Shown: piece by piece, positions 23,577 through 27,883 of the stretch | Position numbering within the stretch: position 1 is the first letter of the stretch | How the letters are laid out: every line of letters begins with the position of its first letter | Assembly (NCBI GenBank): GCA_003500135.1 | Contig: DNTA01000255.1 | Location: 1 to 27,883 of the forward strand | Source of the DNA: Cytophagales bacterium | GTDB lineage: Bacteria > Bacteroidota > Bacteroidia > Cytophagales > Cyclobacteriaceae | Direction of reading: 5' to 3' | Length of the DNA stretch: 27,883 nt | Notes under the pieces: model-generated | The model's database searches: none | What the model was told of the DNA's origin: nothing | Seen by the model: only the letters and a program-made list of their open reading frames with translations | Program-made: the position numbers and the translations under genes

Positions 23577-24386
23577 TTATTCCCACAATGGATATTTCTG
23601 TAATTCCACCTTTTCTCCGAAAAACAATCTTGTTAGTTCTTCAAAAGATCGTGTATAATCGGAGACCAGAAATCTATATTTTGGGCCATCCTGTTTATTT
23701 TGCAACATGTGGAATTCCAGGTAGCCTTTAAGCGCCTCAGCAACAATCACGCTACTATCGAGAATATCTACTTCTCCTTTATAATATTCAGCAATCTGGT
23801 TTTTTATAAGTGGGTAATGTGTGCAGCCCAGTATTAGTGACTGAATGCCCGATAACTCCTGTTTTGTAAGATAACCTCTGATAATATCCTGACTTATATT
23901 CCCATCGAGGATTCCTTCTTCAATCATTGGAACAAAAAGGGGGGTAGCCAGGGATTTGAGTTCAAGATTATTGGCAAGGTGATCCATTTTCTTTTTATAC
24001 ACATTCGAGTTGACCGTTTGTTTTGTCCCGATCAATCCAATGGTTGTATTCTGGTAGCGCTCACGAGCATAGTTGATCACAGGGTCAATCACATTTAGCA
24101 CTTTGGTGCGGCTACCGACATATTCTTTCACCAATTCATAAGCTGCGGCGGAAGCTGAATTACATGCGATCAGAATCACCTTGCATTTTTCTTTAATAAG
24201 TATATCAGCGATTTTAACTGAATAGGCTTGTATTGCTGCAGTTGACTTATCACCGTAAGGGAGATGTGCTGTATCTCCAAAATAAACGATATTTTCCTTT
24301 GGCAACAACTCCTTAATAGCTTTTGCCACCGTCATTCCACCTATTCCACTATCAAAAATCCCTATTGGATCAATTGCTCGGGCCAT
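23577..24386 (-). CDS. murI: Glutamate racemase
   Basis: Makes D-glutamate for peptidoglycan. The 269-aa protein has IGIFDSGIGGMTVAKA (8-23), the GDTAHLPYGDKS segment, and the two catalytic cysteines, Cys75 (IACNSASAAA) and Cys188 (LGCTHYPLI), that deprotonate and reprotonate the substrate on opposite faces. The ATG start is well placed. It is divergent from the membrane-protein gene at 24539 across a 152-nt region with a dyad near the murI start. Confidence 0.97.
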   Translation of the reverse strand: MARAIDPIGIFDSGIGGMTVAKAIKELLPKENIVYFGDTAHLPYGDKSTAAIQAYSVKIADILIKEKCKVILIACNSASAAAYELVKEYVGSRTKVLNVIDPVINYARERYQNTTIGLIGTKQTVNSNVYKKKMDHLANNLELKSLATPLFVPMIEEGILDGNISQDIIRGYLTKQELSGIQSLILGCTHYPLIKNQIAEYYKGEVDILDSSVIVAEALKGYLEFHMLQNKQDGPKYRFLVSDYTRSFEELTRLFFGEKVELQKYPLWE

Positions 24387-24406
24387 ATTGTTTTAGTAAT
24401 TGTTGC

Positions 24407-24430
24407 GAAGGTAAATACAATTTCACCTTC
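24407..24430. promoter_or_regulatory. Dyad at the murI promoter (candidate operator)
   Basis: GAAGGT (24407-24412) and ACCTTC (24425-24430) are perfect inverted repeats. With a single bulged base they extend to a 10-bp stem (AAAT with ATTT) around an ACA loop. On the minus strand the candidate -7 box TACCTTCG (24406-24413) overlaps one arm, about 20 nt before the murI ATG. This would suit a repressor site or a 5' leader hairpin. Confidence 0.4.
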
Positions 24431-24538
24431 TGCACCAATTTGTGTTTAAAAAAATGCTTTACGTTATTGAAGTAATATTATGTGATATATTAATGTAAAA
24501 AATATTTTATTTTGTTAGATATTTGATCGAAGATTTGA

Positions 24539-25096
24539 ATGCGGCGTATGGAAAATTCTATTTATCTCAACATCCCAAAGAATATAAGGATAAGTGAGGA
24601 TTATCAATGCTTAAAGATTGAAATAAGCTGGTTTAAACCCAAGTATTTACTGGCGTTTTTTTTAATACCTACTTTTACTTATTTCATTATTCAATCAGAT
24701 TTTGTGAATGGTAGTCTGTCAACCCAGTCACTTCCGGTATATCTTTTATTAGGGATCAATATAGTGTTGATGGGTTATTGTTTTATTCGACTGATTACGA
24801 GTTCTATCATTAATGTAAACCAGGGTAGAATGTGGATTGATCACAAACCGATAAGAATTCAAAGGGTTATTTCTGTAAATAAGGAAAATATCGCACAGCT
24901 TTATGTGGCCAAACAACTAAAAGTAAATAAGTGGTATGGGATTCAAACCACTTACCAGGTAAACCTTATTCAAAGCAACGGGCGGGAAATGATTATTTTA
25001 CAAGACTTACAGTCAATTGATCAGGCAAAATTTATTGAAAAGAAAATCGAAAATTTTCTTAATATTGTTGATGTACCTGTAAAAGGGGAAGCCTAA
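24539..25096 (+). CDS. Two-helix membrane protein with PH-like cytosolic part
   Basis: A 185-aa protein. A short soluble N-terminus (1-35) is followed by two hydrophobic helices (about 37-56, YLLAFFLIPTFTYFIIQ, and 65-88, LPVYLLLGINIVLMGYCFI). The hydrophilic C-terminal half (about 90-175) has alternating strand-like segments ending in a helix (AKFIEKKIENFLNI), a layout like bacterial PH-domain membrane proteins. I do not recognise the family. The start may be ATG 24539 or the in-frame ATG at 24548. It is divergent from murI and overlaps the YihY gene tail-to-tail by 4 nt. Confidence 0.7.
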   Translation: MRRMENSIYLNIPKNIRISEDYQCLKIEISWFKPKYLLAFFLIPTFTYFIIQSDFVNGSLSTQSLPVYLLLGINIVLMGYCFIRLITSSIINVNQGRMWIDHKPIRIQRVISVNKENIAQLYVAKQLKVNKWYGIQTTYQVNLIQSNGREMIILQDLQSIDQAKFIEKKIENFLNIVDVPVKGEA

Positions 25097-26028
25097 TCAT
25101 TGTTTCTAAACCTCTTAGCGCGGTTTATGGCCTGTTCCAGGCTTGCATTGATTTCGAAACCCGATAAAATGATCATAGAGACCAAGTATAGCCAAACCAT
25201 TAGGGCGATCATTGTTCCTATCGAGCCGTAAAGTTTATTGTAAGAATCAAAATTACCTACATAAAAAGAAAAAAGGTAGGAGACAAGCATGGTCAAAATA
25301 GTTGCGACCAAAGAACCCGGACTGATAAATTTCCACTTTTCATGCAGGGCCGGGGCGAAATAATAAATAGTTGAAAGCACGAGTAGGAAAGTGATGAAAA
25401 TCACAATAAAGCGGAGAGCGAAAATAGCCATTATAACAAGGTCTTGTGTAAGAAATCCGTTTTCCGTCAAAAATTTCAATATGAATTTCCCTACGATAAG
25501 TAATGAGATAGCTAAGAACAAACTAGTGGAAAGTAAAACTGTGAGTGACACTGCAATTGTCCATGTCTTCAAAAACCCGCGTTTTTCTATGGTCCGGTAA
25601 ATTTTATTGAAAGCCTGCATGAGTGCAATCATGCCATTGGTGGCCAAATATAGAGATAGCAGCACACTGAAAGATAATAATTGAGCCCTGGGCTTACTGA
25701 TAATGTCCTGGATAGTTTGGTCAAGGCGTTCCAAAACGGCAATATCTGAAATCAGCTCCGATATTTTTTCATAAAGATCCGGTATCGGGATGTACGGGAT
25801 AAGGGTAAATAGAAATATGAGCGATGGGAATATGGCCAATGTAAAGTTGAAAGCCACAGCGCTTGCCCTGGTATTGATCTCATCATTTTTAAAATTATAG
25901 ATAAATACTCTTATGAAATCATACCAGGAAACCTCTTTTTTATGAATGTGAATACTTTTGAGATGACTTACAACGTGATTGAACGTTCTGTTATCTGTTA
26001 AAAAGTCCAGTAAACTTCTATTGGCCAT
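25093..26028 (-). CDS. YihY/UPF0761 family inner membrane protein
   Basis: A 311-aa integral membrane protein of the YihY/BrkB family, once mislabelled RNase BN. Features seen include the RASAVAFNFTLAIFPSLIFLFTLIPYIP block (about 55-82), NGMIALMQAFNKIYRTIEKRGFLKT (about 131-155), six hydrophobic helices, and the C-terminal GSIGTMIALMVWLYLVSMIILSGFEINASLE block typical of the family. Function is unclear; transport has been suggested. The ATG at 26028 is preferred over the TTG one codon earlier. It overlaps the thioesterase gene by 11 nt and is the third gene of the mltG unit. Confidence 0.92.
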   Translation of the reverse strand: MANRSLLDFLTDNRTFNHVVSHLKSIHIHKKEVSWYDFIRVFIYNFKNDEINTRASAVAFNFTLAIFPSLIFLFTLIPYIPIPDLYEKISELISDIAVLERLDQTIQDIISKPRAQLLSFSVLLSLYLATNGMIALMQAFNKIYRTIEKRGFLKTWTIAVSLTVLLSTSLFLAISLLIVGKFILKFLTENGFLTQDLVIMAIFALRFIVIFITFLLVLSTIYYFAPALHEKWKFISPGSLVATILTMLVSYLFSFYVGNFDSYNKLYGSIGTMIALMVWLYLVSMIILSGFEINASLEQAINRAKRFRNND

Positions 26029-26431
26029 CAAAAAATGGTTTAAGTGCCTTTACTATCGTATCAGGAGCCTGTATGGACTTTCCGGTTTTCATATCAACGA
26101 AAGCCAGAATCGTCTCACCTAAGTTAAGCAATTTTTTTTGCTCATTATATATCTCATATTCAAAAGTGATCCTTCGATCGGGCATTTCTTTCACAAAAAG
26201 TTGAATGGTCAAAAGGTCATCATAGCGGGCAGGACGTATGTATTTGGTTTTATTTTCTGCAACAGGCATGATAATGCCATCAGCTTCAAGCGCCTTATAA
26301 ATCAGACCGAGATTTCTCAGTGACTCTACCCGGGCAACTTCATAATACATGGCGTAATTACCATAATATACATAGCCCATTTGGTCGGTTTCGGCATACC
26401 TTACGCGGATTTGAGTGGTGTGTTGATACAT
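26018..26431 (-). CDS. YbgC-type acyl-CoA thioesterase (4HBT fold)
   Basis: A 137-aa hotdog-fold enzyme. The catalytic Asp16 lies in RYAETDQMGYVYYGNYAMYYEVAR, the 4-hydroxybenzoyl-CoA thioesterase signature, and the family length of about 135 residues is matched. YbgC-type enzymes cleave short or medium acyl-CoA or acyl-ACP thioesters. In other bacteria relatives sit beside tol-pal genes; here it lies between mltG (2-nt gap) and yihY (11-nt overlap). The physiological substrate is not known from sequence. Confidence 0.92.
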   Translation of the reverse strand: MYQHTTQIRVRYAETDQMGYVYYGNYAMYYEVARVESLRNLGLIYKALEADGIIMPVAENKTKYIRPARYDDLLTIQLFVKEMPDRRITFEYEIYNEQKKLLNLGETILAFVDMKTGKSIQAPDTIVKALKPFFDGQ

Positions 26432-26433
26432 TT

Positions 26434-27468
26434 CTATTTATATAATTTTGCTTTATTTAGTGCCTTCTGATATTTGCTTGCATATTGTAAATGATCACTT
26501 AGCCTTGAAGAGAAATGGTGGTATCCTGTAAAGTCTGCTTTAGCACACATATACAAATAATTGTGGGACTCTGCATTCAATACGGCGTCTATTGATGTGA
26601 TTGATGGTAAATTAATGGGGCCGGGAGGTAGTCCGGCATATTTATAGGTGTTGTATGGTGAATCTATTTCCTTATGAATATTCAAAACCCGTTGAATAGT
26701 GAAATCTCCTGCGGCAAACACTAAAGTTGGATCTGCCTGTAACAACATGCCGCGTTCAAGCCTGTTTAAATAAAGCCCGGCAATTATTGGACTTTCGTCA
26801 TAATGCCTGGTTTCAGCCTGTACTATGGAAGCTAAAGTCATAATTTCAGTGGGCATCATATCAAGGGCTTCTGCTTTTTCCATTCTGTTTTCGTTCCAAA
26901 AACGATCATATTCAGTACTTAACCTTTCTAAAAGGTCTGCTGCGCTTATATCCCAATAAACTTCATAAGTATTAGGAATGAACATACACGGAAATGTCGC
27001 CTTATTGAAACCATATTCGGCAGGTGTGCTTTCTTTTAAAAGTAAGCTATCCAGGCCTTTTGGTGATAAAGCAATGTTTTTGCATATTTTTTCCGAGAGT
27101 TCACTGAGCATACGAACGTTGGTAAAGGTTATGCTTACCGGCTCCTGCAAGCCTGCCCTCAACATCCTTATTACTGTTCGGTTGTTCGAGTTGGCTTCTA
27201 TCAGATATCTCCCTGATTTTACATTTTCGTTGTATTTCATCAATTTCGATAAGAAACTGAATGAAACCGGATCCTGTACATAGTCCTTTTCAAATAGATT
27301 GTCCCGGACATCTTCAAATGTATCTTCAGGGAAAATATAAAAGTATTGATCACTTTTATCGACGAGGAAGTTTGGTGAGAAAAATACCTGATAAAAATAG
27401 AAAGTAAAGGAGATGAGTAGAACGGTTACCGCGGCAAATACAAGAATGAGTGGTTTGCTTATACGCAT
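26434..27468 (-). CDS. mltG: Endolytic murein transglycosylase
   Basis: Cuts nascent glycan strands in the inner-membrane-facing periplasm and limits glycan chain length. The 344-aa protein has one N-terminal membrane anchor (about 6-28), a LysM-like segment (about 42-100) and the YceG catalytic domain. The catalytic Glu219 is in LASIVQAETRH. FIPNTYEVYW (163-172), GLYLNRLERGMLLQADPT, and the Y(K/N)YAGLPPGPI segment are classical MltG motifs. The ATG start leads the mltG-thioesterase-yihY unit. Confidence 0.96.
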   Translation of the reverse strand: MRISKPLILVFAAVTVLLISFTFYFYQVFFSPNFLVDKSDQYFYIFPEDTFEDVRDNLFEKDYVQDPVSFSFLSKLMKYNENVKSGRYLIEANSNNRTVIRMLRAGLQEPVSITFTNVRMLSELSEKICKNIALSPKGLDSLLLKESTPAEYGFNKATFPCMFIPNTYEVYWDISAADLLERLSTEYDRFWNENRMEKAEALDMMPTEIMTLASIVQAETRHYDESPIIAGLYLNRLERGMLLQADPTLVFAAGDFTIQRVLNIHKEIDSPYNTYKYAGLPPGPINLPSITSIDAVLNAESHNYLYMCAKADFTGYHHFSSRLSDHLQYASKYQKALNKAKLYK

Positions 27469-27503
27469 AGTTTTAAGAGTTAAGATTTAGAATAGGCAAA
27501 CGG

Positions 27504-27511
27504 CAAAAATA
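27504..27511 (-). promoter_or_regulatory. Candidate -7 promoter element of mltG
   Basis: Read on the minus strand this is TATTTTTG, a full match to TAnnTTTG, 35 nt before the mltG ATG. The upstream -33 position holds GTTG at 21 nt spacing, a weak match. A GCAAAC/GTTTGC inverted repeat (27496-27501 and 27528-27533) brackets it. Confidence 0.35.
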
Positions 27512-27632
27512 ATAAGTTAGACCGTTAGTTTGCAACCGGATTATTGCTAGTTTAAGTCCGTTATATTTATAAAACACAATTGAACCTGATGCTAATGAAC
27601 GAAAAATAGTAGCTTTATGTAAATGGAATGAA

Positions 27633-27883
27633 ATGAAAAGGAATACTACTTTATTAAAAATCCATCCTGAAACCCCCGAAGGCAAAAAGATACAAAAGGT
27701 AATGGACTGTCTTAATTCAGGTGGAGTGATAATATATCCAACCGATACAATCTATGGCTTGGGCTGTAGCATTTATAATTCTACGGCCATCGAACAAATT
27801 GCCCGTATTAAAAACGTCAGGCCGGGCAATTATAAATTTTCTTTTATCTTTTCAACAATCAGTGAACTATCGGAATACACCAA
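27633..27883 (+). CDS. L-threonylcarbamoyladenylate synthase (Sua5/YrdC/YciO family), 5' part
   Basis: The window end cuts this gene after 83 codons. The translated part (MKRNTTLLKIHPETPEG...) contains GGVIIYPTDTIYGLGC (30-45), the nucleotide-binding signature of the YrdC fold, then IARIKNVRPG. YrdC/Sua5 makes threonylcarbamoyl-AMP, the precursor of t6A37 in tRNAs. YciO paralogues share this motif and cannot be excluded from the N-terminus alone. The start follows a short out-of-frame ATG. It is divergent from mltG. Confidence 0.88.
   Translation, partial: MKRNTTLLKIHPETPEGKKIQKVMDCLNSGGVIIYPTDTIYGLGCSIYNSTAIEQIARIKNVRPGNYKFSFIFSTISELSEYT

Noticed and set aside
27473..27685. Minus-strand frame of 70 codons upstream of mltG
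   Set aside because: Its start lies antisense inside the Sua5/YrdC-type gene and it covers the divergent promoter region; nothing in its product is recognisable.
1..27883. CRISPR array, prophage, IS element, tRNA or rRNA
   Set aside because: No spaced direct repeats, transposase or integrase motifs, terminal inverted repeats, or RNA gene folds were seen on reading the window.

Overview
The window looks like chromosomal core sequence from a member of the Bacteroidota, most likely a Cytophagales-type marine or soil bacterium. Supporting signs are an S46 dipeptidyl-peptidase, an IPExxxVDY-family protein next to pyruvate kinase, an enlarged Lgt, an exported YwqK-type repeat protein, a HemJ-SCO-cytochrome c lipoprotein cluster, weak Shine-Dalgarno signals, and promoter-like TTTG / TAnnTTTG elements. 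There is no tRNA, rRNA, IS element, prophage, integrase or CRISPR array, and base composition looks even throughout.

Layout. 1-239 is noncoding and holds a nested inverted repeat. 240-848 (+) is an exported YwqK/MORN-like repeat protein that converges on the S46 peptidase (875-3127, -) across a strong bidirectional terminator. Upstream on the minus strand are lgt and an Omp85/TamA-like barrel gene (coupled by a 1-nt overlap), nadE, and the acpP-fabF-rnc unit. A divergent promoter region (10126-10269) separates acpP from an IPExxxVDY-pyk pair (+). pyk converges with almost no gap on a tight five-gene minus-strand operon (19293 to 12130): hybrid histidine kinase, CheY-like receiver, 91-aa unknown protein, PhnP-like metallo-hydrolase, and an RqcH/NFACT protein. 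Divergent from it runs a plus-strand run of miaA, a MOSC protein, hemJ, a SCO lipoprotein and a cytochrome c lipoprotein. Then come an acidic exported unknown protein and murI (both -), a two-helix membrane protein (+), the mltG-thioesterase-YihY unit (-), and the 5' end of a Sua5/YrdC-type gene (+) cut by the window edge.

How the genes fit together. Envelope work dominates: Lgt lipidates proteins such as the SCO and cytochrome c lipoproteins seen here, the Omp85 protein is an outer-membrane barrel, and MurI and MltG act in peptidoglycan synthesis. Lipid synthesis (AcpP, FabF), NAD synthesis, glycolysis, tRNA modification (MiaA, Sua5/YrdC) and RNA/ribosome quality control (RNase III, RqcH) fill in the housekeeping.

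I found no clear new defence or mobile system. The most interesting leads are the fused signalling/ribosome-rescue operon with an Asn-substituted RqcH, the structured noncoding elements at 65-105, 23472-23527 and 24407-24430, and the translational coupling of a small unknown protein to pyruvate kinase. All functions are inferred by reading motifs; no database search was run.
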